From Manis javanica (lineage: Eukaryota; Chordata; Mammalia; Pholidota; Manidae), in NCBI RefSeq assembly GCF_040802235.1, contig NC_133156.1:109832173-109896172 (forward strand): 64,000 nucleotides of DNA, read 5' to 3'. The position numbers were made by a program, and so were the translations under genes. Position 1 is the stretch's first letter, and every line of letters starts with the position of its first letter. The notes below the pieces were generated by a model. That model had not been told where the DNA came from, did not search any database, and saw nothing but the letters and a program-made list of their open reading frames with translations. Shown piece by piece: positions 13,019 to 25,689 of the stretch.

Positions 13019-13031
13019 TACTCTTCCTGGA
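13019..13031 (+). repeat. Direct repeat, right copy (target-site duplication)
   Basis: TACTCTTCCTGGA. The first three bases (TAC) are also the L1 sequence expected at this point, judging from the second L1 copy (gcaatac at 18330-18336). The duplication is therefore 10 bp plus 3 bp of microhomology. Confidence 0.7.
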
Positions 13032-14360
13032 ATGCTCACAGTGATTCATCACTGAAATAAGTCAGGCACATTCTCTAAATAGCTTACTTTGGTGAAAAAA
13101 AAATGTTCACAGTTCCATGTTAAACTTGTGTTGTGCATATCATCAAAAATACAATCTCCATTTGGTGTTGGAGTTAGAAATTGATGTTACAGTATAGAAT
13201 AAAGGAGAGTGCAATGTTTGGAACAAAATGGATGTTCCATAAATGGTTCACACACGTAATTCCCCCAAACTAATACAGAAACAGCAGATACAAAAATACA
13301 GAAAAGAAAGGGTTATAATGCTGAGGGAAACTGAGAAGTTGTTAAGCTCTTCAAAAGTACTAGGAAACATTTCTCCTGAGAGATACAAACTTAACATTTA
13401 GATTTTCCCAATGAGAAGAAAGTCCTGCCACTCCATCCACTCATTTCAGATCTACAGAGTCAGACACACTTAGAGATTGGATCCTGCCTCTCAATAGGGT
13501 GGCCCAACCTGCTACACGCTGAGTGCTTTTGTTAACTACAGGCCTTTGGTGACTTCACTTATAAATTCTAAGAAACACATGACTAGGCAACCCTCAACAG
13601 CTGCTGTTATACTCTGTACCCTGTGATTTGACATCCAAGTAGGTGCATTACATGTTGTGCTCTTCAGCCTTCCCCTTTGTTGTTTTTCAATAGGACCAGC
13701 TTTGCTTTACATTTGGAACAGGGGTTTATTTTTCCATGGTCTGGAGATACTAATTGCTGCTCTCTTTGTTTTCTGTGTAGTAGAAAAAGAAAAGACATTA
13801 TAGACCTGCCCTAACATAAGCCTGATGTTATATTAACAGAGGACACTCCACTGGGCCTAAGAAGATCTTTATGCAAGCTCGACTCTCATCATTCAAAATT
13901 ACAGTAATAACAGGGACATATTCAATTTACTTTGCATTTGGTCGGGAAGAATCCATTGTATACAGTGAACCTACTTCATACTCTCAGTCCTTAGCAGTTC
14001 ACCTTGAGATAACTACTTTAGGCAAATTTAACTATCATTATCTAAACATCTGAAGGACTCCCTTTCCAGCAGAAAACATTGCTCCCAAACGCTACCTATC
14101 AACTTAAGCAACATTATGAGAAATCTCACTTAGAGAATGGATTTGCAAATATTAAAAGAAAAAACTGGTGTTTTGACTAGTGAACACTAGTAACGCTTAA
14201 GACCTCCTTTCAAAGAGGCATGACAGACCATCCAACTTAAAGTTGCTACCCATTTACACTCTAGGCAGTATACTTTTAAGTCTCCACCCAGAACTCACTA
14301 TGGTCTGATATCATTTATATTTTGTTTATTGTTTTACTTTTGGCCTCCCCTCCCCACTCT
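13032..14360. other. Intergenic, no gene recognised
   Basis: No gene, RNA or confidently named repeat seen. The short ORF at 13871-14053 has no recognisable motif. Confidence 0.5.
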
Positions 14361-14364
14361 CTGA

Positions 14365-14460
14365 GAACAGGAGCCTTGTGTGTCTTATCCACTGCTGGAA
14401 ATGTGGAGCAATGCCAAGCACTTAGTAGATACTCACTAAATATTGGTTGTAGAGAGCCTA
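14365..14460 (+). repeat. L2 3'-tail fragment
   Basis: L2-like end: 'gagaacaggagccttgtgtgtctt', 'caatgccaagcacttagtagatactcactaaatattgg'. From 14460 to 15105 nothing is recognised. Confidence 0.6.
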
Positions 14461-15104
14461 TTTGGGTACAGTTATATTCTAGTAACAGGAGAAACTTTTA
14501 GAGCATCCTTTACTGGTATGTCTTAGATCTGCTACTTCACGTGAAATGTCTGTGGAAAGAAAGCTGCACTTTTTAACAGGCTATTTAGTTATGGCTTAAG
14601 AACAAAGGCACCAGTTTCCCTCATTCCTCAGGCCAGCCTGCTGTCTGAGCCCTTCTCTTCACTTCCACCAAGGCTGCCAGATATGAGACCTTGCACCAGT
14701 GCTCTCTCTGAGCAACAAAGTAAACTGTCACTTCCTCATATGATCACCTCCTAAATAGAGGCTGATTCATAGGAATTAGACACAATGTTAGTGATCACAC
14801 TCCAAATGGCTTCACACTTCCTTTGGCGGCCTCAAAGCCCTCTTCTTTTTCCCAGTCTCAATTCTAGTTCAGCTTGTATGACCTGGCACACACTTGGGCA
14901 AGGGAATTCTGCCTGCTTTTCTAAACTGCACTACAGAGCCTCAAAGGTTTATCACAAGAAAGTACAAGCAGCTCTGACCCTGTGGGCTCTTCCTCCTGGG
15001 AATCTCTTCAGCTTTACTGCCCTTTCAAAGCAGTGGCCCAAGGGTAGACTCAAAGCCTTCCCTCGATTCTCCTTTAGCATTTAATAAATACAGAACAGCA
15101 CAGG

Positions 15105-15275
15105 GATGAATGCCCAGACTAGAATCACAGACTTGGATTTAAGTCCTGATATCCCACTTACTAGCTTGTATATTCAAGCAAGTTCCTTAACCTCTCTAAA
15201 GATTCTCTGATCTGTAAAATGGGACAATAACTGTACCTATCTCATATGGTTGAGGTGATAATTAAATGCTACAAT
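15105..15275 (+). repeat. MIR SINE, cut off by the following L1
   Basis: 'gacttggatttaagtcctg', 'cttactagcttgtatattcaagcaagttccttaacctctct' and 'tctgtaaaatgggacaataactgtacctatctcatatggttg' follow the MIR consensus. The element stops at 'attaaatgctacaataaa', where L1 5' UTR begins. The MIR 3' end is not found on the far side of the L1. Confidence 0.85.
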
Positions 15276-15278
15276 AAA

Positions 15279-18200
15279 GGGGAGGGGGAAAAATATAGTG
15301 GTATGAAAAGTGAGGCAGAAACCTCCTCCAAAAATCACATGAAACACAAAAATACAGCAAATACAACTAATCCTGAGAAAGTGACCTTAAGATTGCAGAA
15401 CAGACTGCCTACATCTGGGGGGAAAGAGAAGGCCTCACAGAAAAGGGTAAAGTAACAAAATCTCAATCTGGTGGAAACCAAGCCCTCCCCTGACCCCAGC
15501 CCACATATGGGTGGAAGAGAAACAGAGCAGGGAGGGAGGAGAAGCTCAGGACAACTGAACACCCAGCCCTGGAGATCTGTCTGGAAGCATGAACCTGCAT
15601 TACATGGTGTTCTGGAGATTAGAAGGGCTGGAAAGCAAAGACTGGCAGAATACTCAGAGAGACTGAGAACCAGCTTTGTGGAAAACAGGTATGCACAACT
15701 GGTTCCCTGTTACAAAAGAAAGGTGGACAGTTTGAAGGACTTCCCAGCAGCAAGAGGGGTGCTTAAGGGGCAAAGATTACCCAGAGCTCACTGCTCAAGG
15801 GAAAGGGCAGGTGGACAAAACCTTCCCAGCACACAGCCCAGCAGGTTGGGAACTCTCAGGAGCTTCAGATGCTCCATCCCTCTGGTGGAAACACAGCACT
15901 GAGGCTCCCCACTGTGGTATGCAGCCTGGTGCTCCTTCCTCCTGGCAGGCACAGGTCCCACTAACCTCCTGCTCCAGCCATAACACCAGGCCAGCCAAGG
16001 GCAGCCCCACCCAAGGCAGCTATAGGGGCATAGCACAGAAACTCCTCCTTGTATACTTGGCCCACTGGACCTGGCAGTGGAGGTAGATGCTACAGCTGGG
16101 AAGGCAGGGAAGAGCTCTTTCCTCCAGGGCAAGTGCTGGTTCTGCTTGCCTGTGACCCCCACCATAGCTACAAGTGCTCAGCAGCTCCAGAGAGTAGAGC
16201 TTCTGGACACTAGAGGGCACTGCCTACACAAAATTATTATTCCATAGGAAACACTAAAAAAAAGAAGTGGCAAAGGAATTTGGTCCAAACAAAATTACAA
16301 GAAAAAATGCCAGAAAGAGGGCTTAGTGAAACTGAAATCACCAATCATCCTGATAAAGATTTCAAAATAAAAGTCATAAATATGCTTACAGAACTACAGA
16401 AAAATATTCAAGATCTCAGGGAGGACTTCAACAAGGAGATAGAAACTTTGAAAAATACAGTATCTGAAATGAAACATACAATGGAGGGATTTAAAAGTAG
16501 ATTAGATTAGAGGAGATGGTAAATGAAATAGAAATTAGAGAACAGGAAAACAAAGAGGCTGAGGCACAGAGAGAAAAAAGGATCTCTAGGAATGAAAGAA
16601 TACTAAGAGAGCTGTGCAACCAATCCAAACAGAACAATATTCACATTATAGAGGTACCAGAAGAAGGAGAGAGACAAAGGGATAGAAAGTCTCTTTGAGG
16701 AAATAATTCTTGAAAACATCCCCAATCTAGGGAAGGAAATAGTCACTCAGGTCATGGAAGTACAGAGATCTCCCAACACAAGGAACTAGGCCTAGGAAGA
16801 CAACACCAAGACATATAATAATTAAAATGGCAAAGATCAGCAATAAGAAGACAGTATTGAAAGCAGCCAGAATGAGAAAAAAGAACACTCATAAAGGAAA
16901 GCTCATCAGCTAACAGCAGACTTCTCAGCAGAAATCTTACAGCCCAGAAGGGAGTGGCATGATATACTTAATGCAATGAAACAGAAGGGCCTCCAACCAA
17001 GGATATTCTGCCCAGCAAGATTATCATTTACATTTGAAGCAGGGATTAAATAATTTCCAGATAGGCAAAAGTAGAGGGAATTCACCACCACCAAACCATC
17101 TCTACAAGATATTTTAAAGAGACTGCTCTAGATGGAAAGGCTCCTAGGGCTAAATAGCTGTCACCAGAGAAAATAAACCCACAGTAAAGGAGTAGACTAT
17201 AAGCAAATATAAAATTAAATCAACTACTCACAAAGTCAGTCAAGGGATACACAAAGAGTACAGAATATGACACCTAATATATAAAGAGTACAGGAGGATG
17301 AAGAAAAATAAAAGAAGGAAAAAGAAAAGAACCTTTAGACTGTGTTTGAAATAGAGTAATAATCAATTTAAGTTAGGCTGTTAGATAGTAAGGAAGCTAT
17401 CCTTGAACCTTTGGTAACCACAAATCTAAAGCCTGTGATGGCAATAAGTACACATCTATCGATAATCACCCTAAATGTAAATAGACTGAATGCACCAACC
17501 AAAAGACATATAGAGTGGCAAAATGAATAAGAAAAACAAGACCCATCTATATGCTGCCTACAAGAGACTCACTTCAAACCTAAACACATACACAGACTAA
17601 AAGTTGAAAGGATGGCAAAAGATGTTTCATGCAAATAATAGGGAGAAAAAAGCAGGAGTAGCAGTACTTATATTAGAAAAAATAGACTTCAAAACAAAGA
17701 AAGTAACAAGAGACAAAGAAGGACATTACATAATGATAAAGGGGTCAGCCAAACAAGAGGATATAACCATTATAAATATCCATGCACCTAACATAGGAGC
17801 ACCTAAATATGTGAAACAAATATTAACAGAATTAAAGGGGGAAATAGAATGTGACACATTCATCTCAGGTGGCTTCAACACACCACTCATACCAAAAGAC
17901 AGATCAACCAGACAGAAAATAAGGAGACAGAGGCACTGAACAATGCATTAGAACAGATGGACTTAAAAGACATCTACAGAACATGCCTCTCAAAAGCAGC
18001 AGGATATACATTCTTCTCAAGTGCACATTGAACATTTTCCAGAATAGGTCACATACTAGACCACAAAAGGAGCCTCAATAAATTAAAAAATATTGAAATT
18101 GTGCCAACCAGCTTCACAGGCCAAAAAGGTATGAAACAAGAATAAACTATGCAAAGAAAACAAAAAGGCCCACAAACACATGGAGGCTTAACAACATGCT

Positions 18201-20487
18201 CCTATATAATCAATGGATCAATGGCCAAATTAAAACAGATTTCAAGCAATACATGGACACAAATGAAAACAACTCAATAGCCCAAAATCTGTAGGATACA
18301 GCAAAGGCATTTCTAAGAGGAAAATATAGCAATACAGGCTTACCTCAAGAAACAAGAACAATCCCAAATGAACAGTTTAAACCCACAATGAATGAAACTA
18401 GAAAAAGAAGAACAAACGAAGCCTAAAGTCAGTAGAAGGAGGGATATGATAAAGATCAGAGAAGAAATAAATAAAATTGAGAAGAATAAAACAATAGAAT
18501 CAGTGAAACCAGGAGCTGGATTTTTGAGAAAATAAACAAAATAGATAAACCTCTAGCCAGCCTTACCAAGAAAAAAAAAGAGTTTACACATATAAACAGA
18601 GTCAGAAATGAAAAAGGAAAAATCACTACAGACACCTCAGAAATACAAAGAATTATTAGAGAATACTATGAAAAACTATATGCCAATAAATTGGATAACC
18701 AGAAGAAATTTTCTAAAAAAAATACAACCTTCCAAGACTGAGCAGTAAGAAACAGAAAACCTGTTTCTTACTGAACAGACCAATTACCAGCAATGAACTT
18801 GAACTGGTAATCAAAAAACTACCTAAGAACAAAATGCCTGGCACAGATGGCTTCAAGGCTGAATTTTATCAAACATTTAAAGAAAAGCTAACACCCATCT
18901 TCCTTAGTTTTCCAAAAAGAAGAGAATACTTTCAAATTCATTGTATGAGGCCAACACCACTCTAATATCAAAATCAGAAAAGACACCATGAAAAAAGAAA
19001 ATTGTAGATCAATATCCCTGATGAAAATAAATACAAAAACCCCCAACAAAATATTAGCAAATCAAGTTCAAAATACATCAAAAAGATCATCCATAATGAG
19101 CAAGTGGGATTTATTCCAGGGATGTAAGGATGCTACAATATTCAAAAATCCATCAATATCATCCACCACATCAACAAAAAGGATAAAAATCATATGATCA
19201 TCTCAATAGACGCTAAAACACATTCAGCAAAATTCAACATTCATTCATGATAAAAACTCTCAAATAAATGTATATAGAGGATAAGTACCTCAACATAATA
19301 AAGGCCATATATGACAAACCCACAGCCAACATTATACTTAACAGCGAAAAGCTGAAAGGTGTTCTCTGAGATCGGGAACAAGATAAGGATGCCCACTCTC
19401 CACATTTTTATTCAACATAGTACTGGAAGTCCTTGCCACAGCAATCAGACAACACAAAGAAATAAAAGGCATACAGATCAGCAAGGAATAAACTGTCACT
19501 GTTTGCAGATGGCATGATATTGTACATAGAAATATCACCTAAGAATCCACACCAAAACCACTAGAACTAATACCTGAATTCAGCAAAGTTGCAGGATAGA
19601 AAATTAATACACAGGACTCTGTTGCATTCCTATATACTAACAATGAACAAGCAGAAAGAGAAATCAGGGAAACAACTCCATTGATAATTGCATCAAAAAT
19701 AATAAAATACTTAGGAATAAACCTAACCAAGGAGGTCAAAGACCTATACTCTGAAAACTACAAGATGCTCATAAGAGAAACTAAAGAGGACACTAATAAA
19801 TGGAAATACACCATGTGCTCATGGATAGGAAGAATTAATATTGTCAAAATGGCCATCCTGTCTAAAGCAATCTACAGATTCAATGCAATCCCTATCAAAA
19901 TACCAACAGCATTCTTCAGCAAACTAGAACAAAGAGTTCTAAAATTTATATGGAACCACAAAAAGCTCCAAATAGCCAAAGCAATCACCACTTGAGAAGA
20001 ACAAAGCTGGGGGGATTACACTCCCTAACTTCAAACTCAATGACAATGCCATAGTAATCAAGAGAATTTGGTACTGGCACAAGAACAGACTCATAGATCA
20101 ATGACAGAATAGAGAGCCCAGATATAAACCCACATATACATGGCCAATTAATATATGACAAAGGACCTACGGATAAACAGTGGGGAAAAGACAGCCTCTT
20201 CAACAACTGGTGTTGGCAAAACTGGACAGCTACATGTAAGAGAATGAAACTGGATTCTTGTCTAACTCCATAAACAAAAGTAAACTTAAAATGCATCAAA
20301 AACCTGAATGTAAGTTATGAAACCATAAAACTTTTAGAAGACAACTTAGGCAAAAATTTCTGGAATATAAACATGAGCAACTTTTTTCTGAACACATCTC
20401 CTCAGGCAAGGGAAACAAAACCAAAAATGAACAAATGGGACTACATCGAACTAAAAAGCTTCTGTACAGCAAAGGACATCATCAGCA
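15279..20487 (+). mobile_element. L1 retrotransposon, nearly complete but 3'-truncated and decayed
   Basis: LINE-1 on the + strand, about 5.2 kb. The 5' UTR is 15279 to about 16240. The ORF1 remnant is about 16280-16900, with a leucine-rich coiled-coil stretch (16385-16510) and the RNA-binding part after it. ORF2 runs from about 17460: endonuclease 17460-18300, reverse transcriptase 18800-19560 (the site corresponding to FADD near 19500 is frameshifted), C-terminal part to 20487. Many stops and indels mean it is not functional. It ends within the ORF2 3' region ('cttctgtacagcaaaggacatcatcagca'), with no 3' UTR or poly(A), and passes straight into L2 sequence. Confidence 0.9.
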
Positions 20488-20489
20488 GT

Positions 20490-20765
20490 CATGCCAGTCA
20501 CATTCATGTCTCAGGGCCTTTGCACTGCCATTTTTTTTTCTGGCCTGGATGTTTTTTCCTCAGATGTCCATATGGCCAACCCCCTCACTTCCTAGAGGTC
20601 TCTGCTCAAATCTTCCCAGTGAGCTTTATTTGGCCAGCTTAATACTGCAACCTGCCTGTGGCACTCCCATCGCCCCAGTCCCTTTACTGTTTGTCTTTCC
20701 CAACACTGGCACCCCATAGAAGCTCCACAGAGGCAGGGACGTTTGGCTGTTCTGTTCATTAAGAT
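20490..20765 (+). repeat. L2 LINE 3' end
   Basis: Good L2 match: 'gtctcagggcctttgcactgcc', 'tagaggtctctgctcaaatc', 'gaagctccacagaggcagggacgtttggctgttctgttcatt'. Immediately follows the truncated L1. Confidence 0.85.
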
Positions 20766-20944
20766 AATCCAAGTTCTAAAACAAAAGTCTCACATATGCA
20801 GTATCCAAGTCCTGTTGTATTCTATACACTTTGTTCTTATGTCCACATATGATAGCTATCACCATTTTTCAGGCTTCACCTGGGTTCTCTGATAACTTTT
20901 AGTCTATTTGCATATGAAAAACACCATTTTAAAAAGAGATAACA

Positions 20945-21885
20945 TATATCCAGTTTGAAATTTGAAAGGCTGATGAAAGTATATAGTGAGAAATCCCTCT
21001 CTTTTATTTCTGTCTCCCAATTCTCAGGTCTTTTCCCTAAAGGCAACCAATGTTACCAGTTTCTTGTATATCTTTTCAGGGAGATTCTATGTATATGTAA
21101 GTACAAATGTAGATATTCTTTTTTTTTATATAAACGAAACATATCTGACATATTGCTTTTCACCTCATTTTATTTTAATATTCTGTTTTGAAAATTCTTC
21201 TATATCCATCCATAAGCATCTGCCTCATTCTTTTTAGTGGCTGAATTATACTGTTTTTTAGATGTCCCTTATTGAGGATCAATGTTTTGCTTTTAACAAG
21301 GATACTGCAATAAATATCTTTTTATAAAGTCACTTTGTATTGATAGAATAATTATCCAGGAGTAGAAATGCTGAGCTAAACACTATGTTTGGATTACTTT
21401 AGATGTTTACAGATTTTGCCAAATTGTCTTCCAAAATAGGTGAAGCATTTTGTAACCATTTCTCACCAACAACATATTGAGGCCTTAATTTCCTACACCC
21501 TCTTACCAAAAGTTCGGAATTTTATCAATCAAGACAACAGCGCATGAAAACTTTAGTTTGCATTTTTCTTATTGTGAGTTTAGTATCTTCCATTTAAGAT
21601 ACATTGTTCCTGTGGACTGTTAAAATATTTGCTCACCTTAAAAATTGGACTGTCACTCTTTCTAACTGATGTATAGGAGCTCCTTATATATTTTAAGATG
21701 AGGCCTGTGGATGTGATGTAATTTAGAAGTATTTTCCCAGTAAATGCACTTTTAAACTTTTACATAATCAGATTTATCAATGTTTTCTTTTACAGTCTCT
21801 TGGATTTGTGTTATAATTCCCTATTCTGAGAATACCACAAAGTCTGAGGCGTATGACCTTAACAACCACTATCAATAAGCAAATC
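20945..21885 (-). repeat. Old L1 (L1ME-like) 3' region, antisense
   Basis: T-rich antisense pattern typical of old L1 3' UTRs: 'tttagtggctgaattatactgtt', 'gtagaaatgctgagctaaacac', 'gatttgccaaattgtcttcc', 'aggagctccttatatattt', 'tttatcaatgttttcttttacagtctcttggatttgtg'. The short ORFs at 20955-21237 are by-products. Confidence 0.7.
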
Positions 21886-22224
21886 TCCTGGGATACCTCC
21901 ATACCTGGGGAGACAAGCACAAGAAAGCACTTCCTTCCTGAAGGTTACTGAACTCTTCTCTTTTATTTTGGTTTCTTTTTTGTAAGGCACACCTTTTCTC
22001 TAAGTAAACGACCCCAGAAATGATCTCATCCTTTAGGTAAGACTCTGCTCTCTACATACTGGTAGTGGTTTAATAAAGCCACTTGACTGTATTATAAATG
22101 AATGTCAATACCCTAAATGTGATACACACAGTGTCACGAAGGCTGTTCTCTCCTGATATCTCTGATCTACATGGGTAATCTTAGCAACTAAAGGGGAAAC
22201 CAGCAAAGCAAGCATCAGGCTAGG

Positions 22225-22400
22225 ATCATGGTTTTTTTACTTAAAAATTTTTTTTTATTGAAACATAGTTGATATACAATAATATATTGGTTCGGATGAA
22301 CAACATAGTGATTCAACAATGATATACACTATGAAATGCTCACCACAGTAAGTGTAGTTACCATCTGTCACCATACAAAGTTTGAAGAAATGCTTTCAAG
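22225..22400 (-). repeat. L1 3' UTR fragment, antisense
   Basis: 'tattgaaacatagttgatatacaataatatattgg', 'acaacatagtgattcaacaatgatatacactatgaaatgctcaccacagtaag', 'ttaccatctgtcaccatacaaag' match the common antisense L1 3' UTR. Confidence 0.75.
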
Positions 22401-22520
22401 GCCCACTGAAATCAGTCACTTAGTCTCCTATATTTCAAGAGAGCTGGGAACTGGGCTGGTCTCAAGCATAACGCTACTGTGCTTACTTCTCTTTTAGTTC
22501 TTCTGGATGTCTACTTCTGA

Positions 22521-22522
<2 letters not shown>

Positions 22523-22558
<36 letters not shown>
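22523..22558 (+). repeat. (CA)n microsatellite
   Basis: About 17 uninterrupted CA units. The antisense ORF here (poly-Val/Cys) is an artefact of the repeat. Confidence 0.97.
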
Positions 22559-22560
<2 letters not shown>

Positions 22561-22862
22561 GACCCTTGAACACCATAGGTTTGAACTGCATAGGTTCATT
22601 TATATGTGGATAGTCTTCAAAAAATTTTTTGGAAACTTCTTTGGAGATTTGTGACAATTTGAAAAAATTTTCTTTAGCTTGCTTTATTGTAAGAATACAG
22701 TATATAAAACATTTAACATACAAAATATGTGTTAATTAACTGTTATCAGTAAAGTTTCCAGTCAACAGTAGGCTATTCATAGTTAAGTTTGGGGGGAGTG
22801 AAAGTTATATGAGGATTTGGACAGTGCAGGGGTCAGCGTCCCTAACCTCCGTGTTGCTGGTG
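22559..22862 (+). mobile_element. Tigger-like DNA transposon, internally deleted
   Basis: Begins 'ggacccttgaacaccatagg'. Ends 'gtgcaggggtcagcgtccctaacctccgtgttgc', whose reverse complement resembles the left end, so the two ends form terminal inverted repeats. Internal text 'gctttattgtaagaatacagtatataaaac' and 'atgtgttaattaactgttatc' fits a non-autonomous TcMar-Tigger family. A (GT)n run follows at 22858-22873. Confidence 0.65.
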
Positions 22863-22964
22863 TGTGTGTGTGTAAAAACAAACCGAATGACAGGTATTGT
22901 TTTCCCCAGCCACCCTAGGTAGCAACAAGACTAATACCTTAGCTTAAAAAACAAAAATATTTTT

Positions 22965-23197
22965 ATCAGATGTTAACTCATACTGAACACTCTAGGTGCA
23001 CATTACATACCTTATTTAATCCTTGCAACAATTTTATAGGTTACTCTTACTACTGCCTCTTTTTTTTAAACTGGTAAGGAAACTGAGGAATAAAGAGGTT
23101 GAGTAACATGCTCAAGTTTACAGAGCTTGTATGCTGCACAGCCAGGCTTTGAACCTAAGGAATCTGACGTCAGAGCTGAAGTTCTTAACCACTACAT
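22965..23197 (-). repeat. MIR SINE, antisense, near full length
   Basis: 'ttacataccttatttaatccttgcaacaattttataggttac', 'aaggaaactgaggaataaagaggttgagtaacatgctcaag', 'cagccaggctttgaacctaagg', 'gttcttaaccactaca'. Complete MIR in reverse. Confidence 0.9.
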
Positions 23198-23667
23198 GTT
23201 ACCACCTGTACTGGGAAGATTGCCACAGGTCGGTGTGAGTTGGGAGGAAAAGCAGATGTATGCACAAAGGGAGAACCAATGCACTTGAGCGTGTGTACTA
23301 AGCCCTTGGTGAACTGGTAAATGGCAGAATACCAGGAAGGCAGGTTACAAAGAGCTGGTGTGGATCCCCTCTGTGGGGAAATTGGGGTTCCTACGGCCAG
23401 GATCCTCACTGAACTTAAACCACCTGTTGATGTAACTGGCCTGTTGCTAGGCTACTGCTTCCACACTTTTAGGCAATAAGCTATTGCACTATAGAGAGCT
23501 CGGCCCAGTGCTCTGGGTGGAGGCAGAGACAGTAGTGCTCGACCTACTGCTGGGAGAACAAGCTTGGTAATAAATCCTTTCACCCCAAAGAATGTTTGCT
23601 GTCATTTTCTTTGGTCACATTGAATCCATAGTGAACTTGCCTGGGGCTGAAACCCACTGGCAAGACA
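23198..23667 (+). repeat. Solo-LTR-like repeat, copy 1
   Basis: About 470 bp, family unnamed. Shares its 3' end with 45913-46307: a poly(A)-signal-like aataaa (about 23570), then ctgtcattttctttggtcacattg and gtgaacttgcctggggctga, ending ggcaagaca. An upstream block ('ggttcctacggccaggatcctcact') is also shared. The TG...CA ends and internal AATAAA suggest an endogenous retrovirus LTR, non-coding. No target-site duplication is obvious, so the 5' boundary is uncertain. Confidence 0.55.
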
Positions 23668-24485
23668 CCCTCTATCCCAGGTGTTAATACCAGCAGACAT
23701 TTAGATGTGTAAATCAAATGTATGGCTTTTAAAAATGTGATGACTAATGAAACTACACACACTTCCAATGAAGTCACTTCCCATTTCATATGTAAAATTC
23801 CCTTCTGGAATCTGATTTCCTCCTCATCCGGTGTACCCACCACTAAAGAGTTAAAAAAAAAAAAAGTTCTGAAAATTCCTGACTTTGATTACTAAACACC
23901 AGAAAACTTGTTTGACTTCAAGTCCTTTAAATACTTCTCAAGTTGGGCACTTAAATATATTAGATGAAAATAGTCTTAAGTAAATAGTTTTTAGTGACAT
24001 TAAAACTGAGTTTCAGGATCATTTAAGGTGTTAACAAAGTTGTCCACATCTAGGTAGCAACTGACTTGCTTAGATCGCTGAAACAAGGTGCTATCAGTAA
24101 CTGCATTCTTCCTACCTCAATCCCAGTCCTAGAACTGGGGCAGTGTTGGGGTGGGGGCCTTTGACTGAAGCTAAAGTGCCACACTGGGAAAAAATAAAAC
24201 AAGCAAGACAAGCTTGGTTCCATTATATTAATACTCCCTTGAAGATTTCATAAACCACACCTGAAAATAAGCAGGGTCAAATCATGGTTAAGGAGCTTTC
24301 ATTATAGAAGCCTGCGTTTAATTAGGTTTTACCTTTTAAAAATATTTTAGGTTTACCTAGTGCCTTTAAGGTGCAGTGGGCTAGGTTCCAGAGAGATTGG
24401 AAAACATAAATAAATTTTAAAGATGCTTCATCGGGAAAATAAAAAGCTCTTAACTTGGACCACATTGTTTATATCACAAATGCTG
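23668..24485. other. Intergenic, no gene recognised
   Basis: A short A-run at 23852-23865. No gene, RNA or confidently named repeat seen. Confidence 0.5.
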
Positions 24486-24489
24486 CACC

Positions 24490-25245
24490 TAAGTGACCTC
24501 CAGATTTGTCCCCTTCAAACCATCTCTTTCCCTTGATCAGGCCTCTTTAGTGGTTTCAGGTAAAGTCTAAACATTTAATGTATCCTGCAAAGTACTGCAT
24601 GATCTTGACGTTGAAGCAGTATAGCATGGTGCTTACAGAGCAAGGAGCTAGGCTAAATTTGAATCCTAGTTCTGCCACTTACTATCTAAATGAACTTGGG
24701 TGAATTAATTTTCCCCTCTATGCCTCAGTTCCCTTATCTGTAAAGTGGGGACAATAACAGAGACTATCTTATAGGGTTGGGACGATTAAATGAGTGCAAC
24801 ATAAAGAGCCTAACATAGTCGCTGGCAAATTAAGTTTTACAAAAGTATTAGCTGTCATCTCTACTTCTCCTTTCTCCCCATCTCTGTGTTCCAGTCATTT
24901 TGCATGTAGGTAGGCCCTAGAATGTTCCAGGAACCATGCTTCCAAACCCTCCCACAACCTTTTCTTTCACTTGGAATATTATTGCCCAAATTCCCCTCTT
25001 CTCTTTTTCTACCCCCATGCTTCTATCTTAGTTTACCTGCTGCTTGTTTGGGGAAGTTTTCCCCGACCATGCCATCTGCTCCTAATATGGGCTCCCATGG
25101 CACCTGGGTAGAATGCCAGATGTGAATATCTATCAAAATAATCGTTAAAATGCATGATTTAAAACAAGTGATTCTTTGTTTTCCCCACTAGAGTGCTAGC
25201 TCTGTGAGGGCAGGGCCCACGCCGACTGCTCTGCTGTTTTAGACC
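24490..25245 (+). repeat. L2 LINE split by a MIR
   Basis: The left half has 'taaagtctaaacatttaatgtatcctgcaaagtactgcatgatctt' (to about 24606). The right half resumes at about 24863 with 'cagtcattttgcatgtaggtaggcc', 'ttctttcacttggaatattattgcccaaattcccc', and ends at the L2 tail 'agtgctagctctgtgagggcagggccc'. A MIR lies between. Confidence 0.7.
24607..24862 (+). repeat. MIR SINE inserted in L2
   Basis: Near full-length: 'cagtatagcatggtgcttacagagcaaggagc', 'tttgaatcctagttctgccacttac', 'tatgcctcagttcccttatctgtaaagtggggacaataac', 'cttatagggttgggacgattaaatgag'. It interrupts an L2 copy. Confidence 0.9.
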
Positions 25246-25484
25246 CAGCCATGGCAGGCGTTACTGAGGAACAGATTCATCTGGCCAAAGCTCAGGCACC
25301 TGTTGGGAGTTTTAACTACTCACAAACTCTAGGAGAAAAAAAAGCATTTACCAGTAAGGTACCACTAGCCTTACATCCAACAGATGGATAAAATTATGGT
25401 ACTGCTTTTTGGAATATCTCCAGTGTGATAATACTGTTAACTCCCCAATAATGGCTTTAAGGTGCTTCCACTATTTCATATGCA

Positions 25485-25680
25485 AAAAGGACTTTAAATT
25501 TCACACCTATTTCATTTGACCCTCAAAGCAAGTATTAATCTCCACATTTAACAGATGAGGAAACAGGCTCAGAGAAGGTAAACAGCTTTTCCAAGATGAC
25601 AATAAATGGGAGCAACAATTTTGACCACCGGAGTTGACTTTGTGCTTTCTGCTGGATCACATGGCCATCAGGCCAACTGA
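25485..25680 (-). repeat. MIR SINE, antisense
   Basis: 'cctatttcatttgaccctcaaagcaa', 'cacatttaacagatgaggaaacaggctcagagaagg' and a following 'gctggatcacatggcc' fit a diverged reverse MIR. Confidence 0.75.
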
Positions 25681-25689
25681 AGAATCAGA

